Shown: positions 48,418-57,272, counted from the stretch's first letter. The stretch: DNA of 64,000 nt from Colwellia sp. (GCA_013215385.1 JABSOY010000002.1:117761-181760); one strand, 5' to 3'. Translations and numbers: made by a program. The notes: generated by a model from the sequence alone, not told the origin.

Positions 48418-49078
48418 CTGTAGCCATCACAATGTCTTGAAGTAGGATTTTATCGTTTTATCAAAAGAGGGAGATTGACGTTATATATTATTTAAGGCTT
48501 TTAAATTCAAGCTAAAGCACACTGATAAACCAATGTACTGACCGTGGCTAGGTGGCAGTACAGCAGATCCAATTTTTTGCTACAACCTCATATTCTGATT
48601 TTGTTTTTCAGATACTTGCTGAAATTTATATACGCTTTCTTGAATCAACTTTTCGTTTATTTTATTACATATATATTCCTTTTCTAAAGATTTTTATAAT
48701 TTATTTTCGTATTCAGTTAACTCATCATAATACAATTGATTCTTTTCAAACTTCTGCTGTTAATGTTTTTGTTTTTGTTTTTGTTTAAGTTTTGTATTGT
48801 ATTGTATTGTATTGTCATTTTTTAATTCATAAATACCTCGATTAACTAGAATATTATTCTTTATCAGCCATTAAACTGGATCATTGTTAATGTGTGAATC
48901 CAAATTGGACTGTCTTTTTGCACTGTTTGCATAAAGCAGGTCAACTTAAAATCACAGCTATATGAACAGTTTCTACTTTATAAATATGTAATGCTTTGTA
49001 ATAACAATTAGCATAAAGAGGTGAGCTAATATCATTTTGCTGCTCATCAATAAAATGGTATTAAAGACAAATAGCTGA
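48418..49078. other. Gene-poor decayed stretch
   Basis: About 660 bases without a supported gene. On the minus strand near 48570-48750 the frame reads QLYYDELTEYENKL and KEYICNKINEKLIQESVYKF with one stop between them, which looks like a coiled-coil protein remnant. The rest is AT-rich with simple repeats (48764-48815). Confidence 0.4.
48764..48815. repeat. Simple tandem repeats TTTTTG and TATTG
   Basis: Three to four TTTTTG units are followed by four TATTG units. Such tracts vary in length by slippage. They lie in a stretch with no supported gene. Confidence 0.7.
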
Positions 49079-49388
49079 CAAGAATTAAAAGCGCTTGCTA
49101 ACAAAGTAAAAAATCATCGAATGAGATTACGCCTACTCGCTGTTCCACATTTTAAATCAGGTAAGAATAGAGCTGAAATTGCCAGAATGCTTAATATTAG
49201 TAGAATCATTAGGTTGCCAATTAGGCCCGCAGAGAAATATCAGCGTTTGCAAGTAAAAAGAAGTCAGAACAACGTATAGCAGGCGAATGTATTCACTCTT
49301 ATATTAATTCACAATTTGATGTTGACTATACCCCCCCCAATGCTATTTGCAATTTATTAAAATCAATAGGGCATTATTGCTCATAAGC
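49079..49388 (+). pseudogene. IS630-type transposase remnant
   Basis: The frame QELKALANKVKNHRMRLRLL then AEIARMLNISR is the N-terminal HTH of IS630-family transposases. It soon breaks by frameshift; a later piece resembles the segment before the catalytic domain. No terminal repeats or full catalytic DDE domain were seen. Confidence 0.75.
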
Positions 49389-49517
49389 TTAAGTACTCAT
49401 TCTAATACATAAGATCTGCTCCACAAAACTTAATCATGGTCTACTTTAAATTTAATTATTCACAAAGTATTAACATTGGCGTCTTTCCTCCATTGGCAGT
49501 TTATAAATGGAAGAATA

Positions 49518-50072
49518 ATGTCAGCTATAGTATTTGGTACTTTTCAGAGTAATACACTACACAATGATTTTTGGCAGCAATGGGATTCTCATCGTCATCG
49601 TCTAAATGGTTTATGCATTAAATGGCTTAATGGGGATCAAGACAAAGTTAATGACGCGTTATCCACGGCGAGTGAAAAAGCGCTACGTTATTTTCATAAA
49701 GAATTAGCACCGATTAAAAATTTCTTTGCTTGGATTTACCGAATAACCTACAACATATGTATTGACATTCATAGGTTTCAAGCTCGAGAAAATGAGTTGG
49801 TTAATCAAGTAAAGGTCTTGCCAAACGAGTTCTACTTTTCTGATAACAGTAGTGGATTACTGGAAATAGAAATAGAACGTGAATATGCGATGGAAGCGCT
49901 ATTGAAAAGTATTTCGAAGCTTCCTGAAGACTTAAAGCAGATCATTGAATATAAATTTTTACAAGAAATGGAGTACGGGGATATTGCCCAATTATTAAAT
50001 ATCTCAGCGGAAAATGTACGTAAACGGGTACAGTTAGCACGTAATAAACTTCGCTTCTTAGCACAAAGTTAA
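49518..50072 (+). CDS. Sigma-70-family (ECF-like) RNA polymerase sigma factor
   Basis: 184 residues from the ATG preceded by GGAAG; an upstream TTG lacks such a site. Region 2 is around residues 25-85 (ALRYFHKELAPIKNFFAWIYRITYNICIDIHR) and region 4 around 125-180 (LPEDLKQIIEYKFLQEMEYGDIAQLLNISAENVRKRVQLARNKL, read in shorter parts). No anti-sigma gene is adjacent. It may transcribe the genes that follow; no promoter motif could be derived. Confidence 0.88.
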   Translation: MSAIVFGTFQSNTLHNDFWQQWDSHRHRLNGLCIKWLNGDQDKVNDALSTASEKALRYFHKELAPIKNFFAWIYRITYNICIDIHRFQARENELVNQVKVLPNEFYFSDNSSGLLEIEIEREYAMEALLKSISKLPEDLKQIIEYKFLQEMEYGDIAQLLNISAENVRKRVQLARNKLRFLAQS

Positions 50073-50541
50073 ATTAATATCGGTAACACAAAGAACCGTT
50101 TTTCTTGAAAATAGTTATGCTAGGTCTTTTTACTACTTGCTTGTTTCAAAAGCATAACAAAGGCCAAACGTATCAGTTTTCAAGAAAACTTAATGGCTAT
50201 GGCTAATGTTATAGCCTTTAATCCTAATTTCAGCGAAAGATAAAAATCCTCTAAGTATGTTACTAGCATTACTTCATCAACACGCTTAGTTTTGTAATGC
50301 TTATAAAAAACTTAATCCGCGTAAAACTAGCCATAAATACAAATATTTATCACAACCTATTTTCTCTCACGTCTTTTTTGTAGAAATAAAATAAAAACCA
50401 CATGAAGCTTACAAGGGTTCATTGTAATCAAGGTTATGAATTTTATTTTAAATACTATCTCCACAAGGTTTACCGGGTGTGATGTGGCGAAGCTTATCTG
50501 TCACTTTATTTCCCTAAAATCAAAATAAAAGCAGAGTCATC
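50073..50541. other. Leader region of the antiterminator gene
   Basis: 469 bases. It contains a weak relative of the downstream repeat unit (ATCACAACCTATTTTCTCTC near 50349) and one copy of the ops-like core at 50481-50494. No ORF is supported. Confidence 0.45.
50481..50494 (+). promoter_or_regulatory. Ops-like core element, leader of the antiterminator gene
   Basis: GATGTGGCGAAGCT shares the core TGATGTGGCGAAGC with the three elements at 51343, 51543 and 51750 (preceded here by GTG). It resembles the ops element GGCGGTAGCGTG recognised by RfaH. Its position 47 bp before the gene suggests autoregulation. Confidence 0.55.
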
Positions 50542-51120
50542 ATGATTACTGAAAAAGATAAACAATGGTATGTCATTTATACCAAGCCTAATGCCGAAAA
50601 AAAATTATGTAATGAAGTATGCAAACATCAAATAGACGCATATTTACCATTAAGGAAAGAAACTAGGCAATGGAGTGATCGAAGTAAAATCATTACCCTA
50701 CCTGTTTTTAAATCATACCTGTTTGTTTATCTTAATATCGCTGATATGCATACGGTTAAAACCCTACCTGGTTTTGTTCATTTTATTTCCTTTGGTGGCT
50801 ATCCGACCCCGATTCCAGATAAAGAAATGGTGTTATTAAAGGCAATTATGACTGAAAGCAATAACCCACAAATTCGGGCAACAGCCTTAATAAAAGGTGA
50901 TCGTGTTAAATTATTTAAAGGCGCATTGGCCGGATACGAAGGTATCTTGTGTCAAGATCAAGCAGGCCAAAAAGTCGCATTAGAGATCAAAAAATTAAAC
51001 CTTTCGCTACTAGTTGATGTACCAATAGCTAATGTTATTAAAATAAATCACCCTGAATGTAATGTCAAAAGCTTAACGGCGACAGCTAACGATAAACGTG
51101 AGAAACCGAGCAAAATCTAG
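50542..51120 (+). CDS. NusG/RfaH-type transcription antiterminator (UpxY-like)
   Basis: 192 residues. N-terminal NGN domain (about 8-100): KQWYVIYTKPNAEKKLCNEV, then the family-type ITLPVFKSYLFVYL and LPGFVHFISFGG. C-terminal KOW domain (about 116-155, IKGDRVKLFKGALAGYEGIL). NusG paralogues of this type bind paused RNA polymerase at specific leader elements and allow read-through of long accessory operons. It is too divergent to be housekeeping NusG and has an extra 30-residue tail. The repeated element in its own leader and upstream of the hydrolase operon is the likely binding site. Confidence 0.92.
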   Translation: MITEKDKQWYVIYTKPNAEKKLCNEVCKHQIDAYLPLRKETRQWSDRSKIITLPVFKSYLFVYLNIADMHTVKTLPGFVHFISFGGYPTPIPDKEMVLLKAIMTESNNPQIRATALIKGDRVKLFKGALAGYEGILCQDQAGQKVALEIKKLNLSLLVDVPIANVIKINHPECNVKSLTATANDKREKPSKI

Positions 51121-51342
51121 TGGTTTATTGATTGATTAGTCTGCCATAGGGCTTCGTATTGAACGAAAACACTTGGGCTGTAATAAGTGACGTTATCATT
51201 CATAGCCACGACACTGCATGGTGCATATTAAAAATGATGGCAAGGCTATCATTTAATTAGCTGACCAGATCAAAGCCAAAGAGCACGTTAGTGATTTTAA
51301 AACTTAACGCTTATTACAAGCAATGGGTTCAGCTTGCCTACA

Positions 51343-51362
51343 TGGGACTGATGTGGCGAAGC
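51343..51362 (+). promoter_or_regulatory. Ops-like element, copy 2
   Basis: TGGGACTGATGTGGCGAAGC, then ATGT. Identical to copies at 51543 and 51750 over all 20 bases. Confidence 0.6.
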
Positions 51363-51542
51363 ATGTACAAGTATTATTCTATGCTTTTGTAAATAAAAAA
51401 ACGTAAATAATCGTCACAACTTATTAATTCAACCGTCTTATCTATATAACCAAAAAGCTGATAACAACACGGTAGTTTAGGTGACTTGGTTATAAAAAAT
51501 TAACGCTTATAACAAACAATTGCTTCAGCTCTTCAACCAAAA

Positions 51543-51562
51543 TGGGACTGATGTGGCGAAGC
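51543..51562 (+). promoter_or_regulatory. Ops-like element, copy 3
   Basis: Same 20 bases as copy 2, 200 bp downstream of it; followed by TTGC. Confidence 0.6.
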
Positions 51563-51749
51563 TTGCACAAGTAATATTCGATACTTTTGTAAATAAAAAG
51601 TGTAAACAATCACGTAAATAACCGTCACAACTTATTAATTGATGCGTCTTATCTATATAACCAAAAAGCTAATAGTAACACGGTGGTTTTAGCTGACTTG
51701 ATTATAAATATTAATATTTTTGACAAAGCATTTATTCAGTCTTGCAACA

Positions 51750-51769
51750 TGGGACTGATGTGGCGAAGC
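51750..51769 (+). promoter_or_regulatory. Ops-like element, copy 4
   Basis: Same 20 bases, followed by GTGA so that the end reads GGCGAAGCGTG, closest to the RfaH ops core GGCGGTAGCGTG. It lies 122 bp before the hydrolase start codon. Confidence 0.6.
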
Positions 51770-51891
51770 GTGAACAACGAGTAATAGACGCTCTGTCTAT
51801 AACGTACTGAAATTAAATTTAAATACGCAGGCTTAGTAGGCTGCTTTAGTTTACCTAAACGGATCAATCATCATGATATGGGAAGATAGAA

Positions 51892-54204
51892 ATGAAAATA
51901 ATACACTATGGTAAAACACTGGGCCTGATTGGGCTTTTATTACTCTCGACATCAATTCATGCTGAATATGGGAGTGAAGCAAATCCATTGCTGTTTAATA
52001 CCGCAGAGGACCCTCACAAAGTAGGCGACTCTTACACCCCCTTAAACATCATTAAACCACCAATCGACGGTTTATGGGATGGCAAAAAAGGTGAAGTTGA
52101 GCACGTTATCTTGCATGCAAGCCTTAGCAAGAGCGAAATGAATAGTAATTTTAAGCTAAATCACTGTATTGTTCCCAATAAAATGACTCAGTCATTTACA
52201 TTGGGTGATTGTGATAACGCACAAAAGTTTTTGTTTAAAGCGTTGGGAGCCACAGCAGATGAGGGATTTGTCTTATTTATTGGAAATGAAAATCGCTGCC
52301 TGAGCATTGTGAATGATAAATTGATGAACGTGTTTTCGGGGACGAAGTACAATTGTGAAAATGGGACCCTGGCCAGATTAAACTTTAACCATGTAGCTAC
52401 TAGGGGACAGGGGGAATCATATTATCGAAATGAAATAACATTTACTACGCTAAATGGCGCTAAAAAAAAGCACGTATATGTTAATAAAAAAAAGAAACAA
52501 CCAATAGAGTTAGTAGTCGATGATAGTTCACCAACAGCAGTATTCACAGGTTTACAGCTAACCTCCTGTAAACCTGGACAGGGAAATTGCTGGAGAGAAG
52601 CAAAGTACCCAATTGACTTACTTGTTAAGGATAACCCTGAAGAAAATAAAATATTGAAGAAGTTAAAAACAATAAAAAATGCAGTTGCTGACGTTGGTAA
52701 AGCTGCTGAGAACAACAGACCCAACTTACTGTTTGTTTTTATCGATACCCTCAGAGCGGATGCCGTTAATGACAAACTAACACCTTATATTGCTAAGACC
52801 TTTTTGAATAATAATAGCATGCCTTTTCAGTATTCCATCTCAGGTGCGACCAATACCCATCACTCAACCTATAGCTTGCTTAATATGCGTCCTTCTTTTG
52901 AACTGGAAACGGTAAATAGCAATACTGAAGCGAGTCTTTCTACATTAAAGAATGGTGTCATTATTGAGACCTTTCAAGAACTGGGCTATAAAACGCTATT
53001 GTTTTCTCGCCCAGATTGGATGAATACCTTTACTGCTAAAGAAATATGTGATGTGGAAAAGAGTACGGATTGTAGTAAATACCCAGCAAGTTATGCAATA
53101 GAGCTTCCTCTTAAAGGTGATATTGCTACTTATAGAGATCTGCTTAATGGGACTGAAGTCAAAAACATAGGGAGTATTTATATTGGCAGCGCTTTAAATC
53201 AAGTCGGTTATCTAGCTAAAACCGCTAACAGCTATATAGCTACAGCTACGCTAGATAAATTCAGTAATGATATGCATGACAAGGTGGTGGTCGATTCTTT
53301 TGAAAAATATCTTAATGCTAATGAAGATAAAATTAAACAGGGTGGTCATGTATTTTTTGTCTACTTATCAGGCCCTCACTCACCGCAGGTACCTAATGGT
53401 GTGAACCTTACGCTTGAAAATGGTGATTACGCCGGCTTTGAAAAAGATCAAACGAGGGTTACAAACCCTGCAATTCATAAATATCCAGGTTTGTTTTTTG
53501 CAGAGGATCTTAATAAAGAAGCTGTGAGTTTCAATAAATTGTCAGTTAATTATGCAACTAGACGGGAAAGTCATAGGGATTTATTTCCACTCACTTATTA
53601 CAATCAGGCGCAATTGGTTGATAACTTGGTAAAGAAGATAATCACAGATTATCAAGACTTAGTGAGAACTACTGATACTGTTATTGTCATCATGGGCGAT
53701 CATGGCGAGGGCCTGGGCGAAAATCATCATGTCCTTCACGGTCATCGGCCGATGCAAAAAATAATAGAGGCGCCAATCTTGTTTGCAACAATGCCTGCTA
53801 ACAACACAATAACCCAGAAAGACATAGCTGAGCCTAATGTATTAACAGTAACTACGATGGATATTATGCCTAGGGTATTAGACTTGATGGGGCATAGTGA
53901 TGCCTTAAAAAAACTAACACCGTATATTATGAATGCAGCAAGCAGGCAGCAATGTCATATCAGCTTTGAACCTAATGGTTCGGTACAAAGTAATCGTTTT
54001 ATTATTTTTGATGACTCTGACGAAAAGAATAAATTTAAAATGTTATTTATGTCTGGTGTAGCTGAAAAGGGCGTTAATGAATCAGACAAACTGATCCTGG
54101 CTAAATTAACCGATTATTTTGATAATCCCCTGAAACTTGATGCTGATAGCGAAGTAAAAGTTAAGCGCTGTCTGAAGATCTTATTTGATGACTTTTATGA
54201 ATAA
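51892..54204 (+). CDS. Secreted sulfatase/alkaline-phosphatase-superfamily hydrolase
   Basis: 770 residues. Signal peptide about 1-24 (ending SIHA). Residues 25-270 form an unrecognised N-terminal part with several Cys (CIVPNKMTQSFTLGDC; RCLSIVND), possibly a beta-trefoil-like lectin. The superfamily core is at about 278-680: LLFVFIDTLRAD (metal Asp near 285), GATNTHHSTYSLL near 318-330 where the nucleophile sits, and MGDHGEGLGENHH plus HGH near 602-618. The sulfatase CxPxR/SxPxR motif is absent; a Thr takes the place, as in phosphoethanolamine transferases. So it may be a phosphatase or transferase, not a sulfatase. Confidence 0.85.
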   Translation: MKIIHYGKTLGLIGLLLLSTSIHAEYGSEANPLLFNTAEDPHKVGDSYTPLNIIKPPIDGLWDGKKGEVEHVILHASLSKSEMNSNFKLNHCIVPNKMTQSFTLGDCDNAQKFLFKALGATADEGFVLFIGNENRCLSIVNDKLMNVFSGTKYNCENGTLARLNFNHVATRGQGESYYRNEITFTTLNGAKKKHVYVNKKKKQPIELVVDDSSPTAVFTGLQLTSCKPGQGNCWREAKYPIDLLVKDNPEENKILKKLKTIKNAVADVGKAAENNRPNLLFVFIDTLRADAVNDKLTPYIAKTFLNNNSMPFQYSISGATNTHHSTYSLLNMRPSFELETVNSNTEASLSTLKNGVIIETFQELGYKTLLFSRPDWMNTFTAKEICDVEKSTDCSKYPASYAIELPLKGDIATYRDLLNGTEVKNIGSIYIGSALNQVGYLAKTANSYIATATLDKFSNDMHDKVVVDSFEKYLNANEDKIKQGGHVFFVYLSGPHSPQVPNGVNLTLENGDYAGFEKDQTRVTNPAIHKYPGLFFAEDLNKEAVSFNKLSVNYATRRESHRDLFPLTYYNQAQLVDNLVKKIITDYQDLVRTTDTVIVIMGDHGEGLGENHHVLHGHRPMQKIIEAPILFATMPANNTITQKDIAEPNVLTVTTMDIMPRVLDLMGHSDALKKLTPYIMNAASRQQCHISFEPNGSVQSNRFIIFDDSDEKNKFKMLFMSGVAEKGVNESDKLILAKLTDYFDNPLKLDADSEVKVKRCLKILFDDFYE

Positions 54205-54309
54205 AAACAGTAAACCCTGTCGTTAGTGCTCCTCCACTGCGCAGGTAAATCAACCAAGTTTTCAAGCCCGTTCACCTAAAGTTAAATCGTTATATTCATA
54301 AACGAATAA

Positions 54310-54341
54310 CCGCTCTGCTTTATCTAAATAAACCAGAGCGG
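54310..54341 (+). terminator. Long stem-loop between the hydrolase and the first 205-residue gene
   Basis: CCGCTCTG pairs with CAGAGCGG and the inner TTTAT with ATAAA, with one mismatch between. No T-run follows. It may act as an mRNA-processing or attenuation signal within the operon rather than as a full terminator. Confidence 0.5.
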
Positions 54342-54386
54342 GGGATTCCTGACGGCAAAAATTAACCAATAAGGCGTTAATGACCC

Positions 54387-55004
54387 ATGGACACTAAATT
54401 AACATTTATTAATCAATCTCAGGACAGCAGTAAATCTGAAGTCCTTATCTTTCAAAAAAATACCCTTTCATCGCTCGATGAAATACCGATTGCCTGGAAA
54501 ACCATTAAATATTGTGGCGTTAATTGCAGCCACCCTTTTACCTATGCAAACAGCATTGAGATTAGTGTCAGTGATATTTATGGCAATTATAGCCCGGCAT
54601 TAATGGCCCAGCCCGGTGAACAATTGTCGATGGCTAATAGCGGTGTTGTTAAAGAATTAAAAAGTTCAGGTGCTAAACCTGGCTCTGTGGAAGTGCAAGT
54701 TTGCAATGATTTGCTGGCGGGCTCAATTAACGTCAACGTTTTTAGAAGTGGCCAGCTTATTTGCCGAAAAACGACCCTAGTACCAGGGGAGAAAGCGGTA
54801 TTTATGTTTAAACCAAGCATTTGGCTAGGTGTTGTGTCTGACGTAATCGAAGGCTCAGCAATAAACTCAGCGGTGATGTCACACATCAATACCGAAATTT
54901 CATTACAAGGTATTGCCGCGGCAAACCTTGTTATGAGGGGCGGTGGCCCTGGAAAGAACTCAACGCCATTTACATTTCACTTAGAAAATGTGGTGGCAGA
55001 GTAA
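54387..55004 (+). CDS. 205-residue tandem paralogue 1, unknown
   Basis: 205 residues, no signal peptide or membrane segment, probably a beta-sandwich-type protein. Shared motifs with the two following genes: FINQSQDSSKSEVLIFQKN at the start, IAWKTIKYCG, HPFTYANS, SDIYGNYSPAL, LAGSINVNVF, FMFKPSIWLGVVS, INSAVMSHINTEISL and RGGGPGKNST near the end. It is the most divergent copy, with extra Cys residues. I do not recognise a function; proteins with this start are known to me only as hypothetical. Confidence 0.85.
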   Translation: MDTKLTFINQSQDSSKSEVLIFQKNTLSSLDEIPIAWKTIKYCGVNCSHPFTYANSIEISVSDIYGNYSPALMAQPGEQLSMANSGVVKELKSSGAKPGSVEVQVCNDLLAGSINVNVFRSGQLICRKTTLVPGEKAVFMFKPSIWLGVVSDVIEGSAINSAVMSHINTEISLQGIAAANLVMRGGGPGKNSTPFTFHLENVVAE

Positions 55005-55079
55005 GCAAACAGTACAGATATGTGCTGTTCAGGTACGAAAATTTCTTTCGTACTTTTAATTATATGTGGAGAAATAAAA

Positions 55080-55697
55080 ATGACTATAAAATTAAACTTT
55101 ATCAATCAATCTAACGATAGAAATAACTCTGAAATTGTTTTCTTTCAAAAAAATGTGGCAACCGACTTTGATGAGTTGGCGGTAGCATGGAAAACAATTA
55201 AGTTTTGTGGCCAAGGCGATAATCATCCTTTTAACTTTCCTATGACGATGGAAATAAGTGCCAGTGATAGTTATGGCAACTTTACCCCTAAGATGAAGGC
55301 CGATAATGGTGAGATGTTTCACGTAACTTTAGATGGTAGCGGTAATGTTTTAGCTTCTGACGGGGCAGGCACTAGTGCCAAAGAAGTGCAATGTCGCAAT
55401 GATTTAAGTTCAGGATCTATTAATGCAGGCATCTATAAAGACGGCAAACTATTAGCCCGTAAAACTAGTATCGCTCCCAGCCAAAAAGCCGTTTTTGAAT
55501 TTAAACCTACGCTTTGGGTTGGCGTGGTATCACAAGTAGAAGAAGGGCAAGTAATGAATTCAGCCATTATGTCTGATGTTAATACTGAATTGTCTTTACT
55601 TGGTATCGACAGTGCCGACATCGTCTTGTCTGGTGGTGGCCCAGGTAAAAATTCATCCGCTTTTAAATTTACGCTTGAAAACATAGTAATGGCTTAA
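55080..55697 (+). CDS. 205-residue tandem paralogue 2, unknown
   Basis: 205 residues from the ATG preceded by GGAG (MTIKLNFINQSNDRNNSEIV); a longer in-frame ORF begins 20 codons upstream but lacks a ribosome-binding site. Core matches paralogue 3 closely: FQKNVATDFDELAVAWKTI, SDSYGNFTPKMKAD, CRNDLSSGSINAGIYKDGKL, FEFKPTLWVGVVSQVEEGQV, NSAIMSDVNTELSLLGIDS, SGGGPGKNSS. Lies 75 bp after paralogue 1 and 43 bp before paralogue 3. Confidence 0.85.
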   Translation: MTIKLNFINQSNDRNNSEIVFFQKNVATDFDELAVAWKTIKFCGQGDNHPFNFPMTMEISASDSYGNFTPKMKADNGEMFHVTLDGSGNVLASDGAGTSAKEVQCRNDLSSGSINAGIYKDGKLLARKTSIAPSQKAVFEFKPTLWVGVVSQVEEGQVMNSAIMSDVNTELSLLGIDSADIVLSGGGPGKNSSAFKFTLENIVMA

Positions 55698-55740
55698 GCA
55701 TATAACGTATTAACTTTTATTAAACAAGGAGATAAACACC

Positions 55741-56358
55741 ATGGGTGTTAAATTAAATTTTATTAATAATTCCAACGATAGCAATAATTCGCAAATTGTT
55801 GTTTTCCAAAAAAATGTGACCACAGACTTTGACGAATTATCAATTGCGTGGAAGGTTATTAAATATTGCGGACAAGGTGATAACCATCCGTTTTATTACC
55901 CAATGGGCATGAAGGTAAGTGCTAGCGATAGTCACGGTAACTTTACTGCTCAGCTGCCTGCTCAAAATGGGCAAATGTTTGCTATGTCGCTTTCTGCTTC
56001 AGGCAATACCCTTGATGAGTCAGGCGCAAGTACTAGCATGAAAGAAGTGCAAGTGCGTAATGATTTAAAAGCCGGCGCCATTAATGCCAGTATTTACAAA
56101 GATGGAAAATTACTTGCACAAAAAACATCGGTTGCGCCAGAGCAAAAAGGTGTATTTCAATTTAAACCAACCATTTGGATTGGTGTTGCGTCTCAAATTG
56201 AAGAAGGTGAAGTGATGAATTCAGCGATTATTTCTGACATTAATACGGAGATAAGCCTGCTCGGTATTGCCAGCGCCGACATCATTATGACCGGTGGTGG
56301 TAGTGGTACGGGTTCTAAGAAGTTTTCGTTTACTTTAGACAATGTACGTAGGGTTTAA
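55741..56358 (+). CDS. 205-residue tandem paralogue 3, unknown
   Basis: 205 residues; AGGAG upstream. Nearly the same motifs as paralogue 2 (FQKNVTTDFDELSIAWKVI, SDSHGNFTAQLPAQ, RNDLKAGAINASIYKDGKL, FKPTIWIGVASQIEEGEV, NSAIISDINTEISLLGIAS), ending with a TGGGSGTGSKKF variant. Exact equal length in the three copies suggests recent tandem duplication under constraint. Cellular location and partner unknown. Confidence 0.85.
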   Translation: MGVKLNFINNSNDSNNSQIVVFQKNVTTDFDELSIAWKVIKYCGQGDNHPFYYPMGMKVSASDSHGNFTAQLPAQNGQMFAMSLSASGNTLDESGASTSMKEVQVRNDLKAGAINASIYKDGKLLAQKTSVAPEQKGVFQFKPTIWIGVASQIEEGEVMNSAIISDINTEISLLGIASADIIMTGGGSGTGSKKFSFTLDNVRRV

Positions 56359-56684
56359 ATTAACGCTTTGATAACAACAGTTAATATATGCAACGTATAT
56401 TAATTAAGCAACAGCGCTACCTAATGTCAGGTCTTGCCTTGGGAAAATATATCCCGCTACTGTCCCCATGGTGTTTCATGAGTTAATTCAATCGTGTTTT
56501 ATCACTGAAGTTCAATAGCGCATATTATTGCTTTTTTGCAAGTACCTGATCCTTTTAATCGCTGATATGGCGATTAAAAGATAACGATTAAGATAATGGT
56601 AATAAAGACCATGTTCTTTTAACACTATGTTATAGGCAATGAAGAGAGCTTATTACAGTAATTAATAAATAATGAGGACAAACT
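56359..56684. other. Gene-free stretch with a stem-loop
   Basis: 326 bases between paralogue 3 and the next small gene. It holds the inverted repeat at 56552-56580 and no ORF. Confidence 0.5.
56552..56580. terminator. Perfect 11-bp inverted repeat
   Basis: CTTTTAATCGC pairs with GCGATTAAAAG around TGATATG. It lies 195 bp after the paralogue 3 stop and about 105 bp before the next start. No T-run follows, so it may be an operator or RNA structure rather than a terminator. Confidence 0.45.
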
Positions 56685-56939
56685 ATGTCATTACCAGCAA
56701 ATTTAGATTTTAAAAATGTTTCTTTTAATCAACAAGGCGGTTCATATACAAAGCTTACAGCAACAACTAATGCAGCAGCTGTAGCTACTGCGGGGCCATT
56801 TGAACCAGATACCGCTCCAGAAGTAGGTGATAGAGGAACTCTTAAGGGAATGAACGGAGGTCTGGAATATTCTGCTCAATATATGCGTGCAAATGTAGCT
56901 ATAACGGCAAGTGGAAGTCTAGAGTTTATTCTAGCTTAG
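56685..56939 (+). CDS. 84-residue protein, unknown
   Basis: MSLPANLDFKNVSFNQQGGS start; TGAGGA upstream. Ala/Thr-rich middle with no Cys, no signal peptide, ending with ITASGSLEFILA. Low complexity (TTNAAAVATAGPF). No family recognised. It opens a run of three small genes in the island. Confidence 0.6.
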   Translation: MSLPANLDFKNVSFNQQGGSYTKLTATTNAAAVATAGPFEPDTAPEVGDRGTLKGMNGGLEYSAQYMRANVAITASGSLEFILA

Positions 56940-57045
56940 TAATTAATAACAAAGCCTGAAGCCCATTTAAAAGAGCTTTACCTGAATTATTATAGGGAAT
57001 GAATAAAACCTATAAATGAACACAAAATAAAATAGAGGAAAGAAA

Positions 57046-57272
57046 ATGTCAGATATAAAAATACAAAACAAAACCGATGAAACAGTAATTATAAGAACAA
57101 ATATAGAAGTAGCCACTTTAAAAAAGGGGGAGCAGGCAACCCTAAATTCAGCCACGACTGAAATTACTATTAATCCCGGGTAACTAAAGTGACCAGATAC
57201 ACCTGTAATACCTTCCATTCAAAAGTTGATTATATAGCGCTTGATGGCTTTGAATTAACTCGTTGGAAATAA
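57046..57272 (+). pseudogene. Small gene with one frameshift, unknown
   Basis: AGAGGA precedes MSDIKIQNKTDETVIIRTNI. The frame stops after 45 codons (INPG, then TAA at 57181-57183). In the next frame the sequence continues without stop as VTKVTRYTCNTFHSKVDYIA and ends ELTRWK at 57272. A single base lost in the CCCGGG at 57175-57180 explains both. Restored length would be about 76 residues, close to the 66-residue gene that follows. Confidence 0.55.

Larger units (their letters stand above)
51301..51769 (+). repeat. Tandem leader repeats, two and a half units of about 200 bp
   Basis: Units begin near 51301, 51497 and 51706. The first two share the ops-like element and a second conserved block CGTCACAACTTATTAATT followed by CTTATCTATATAACC and ACACGGT. 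The third unit ends soon after its element. The 20-base element is identical in the three units while flanks differ. The unit lies in the 771-bp leader before the hydrolase gene; I see no ORF here that could explain the repeat. Confidence 0.8.

Noticed and set aside
48552..48788. Plus-strand ORF of 78 codons rich in Phe and Ile
   Set aside because: Low complexity, ends inside simple repeats, no ribosome-binding site; the opposite strand looks more protein-like.
51301..51769. CRISPR array
   Set aside because: Units are about 200 bp with diverged copies, not short repeats with unique spacers; no cas genes.
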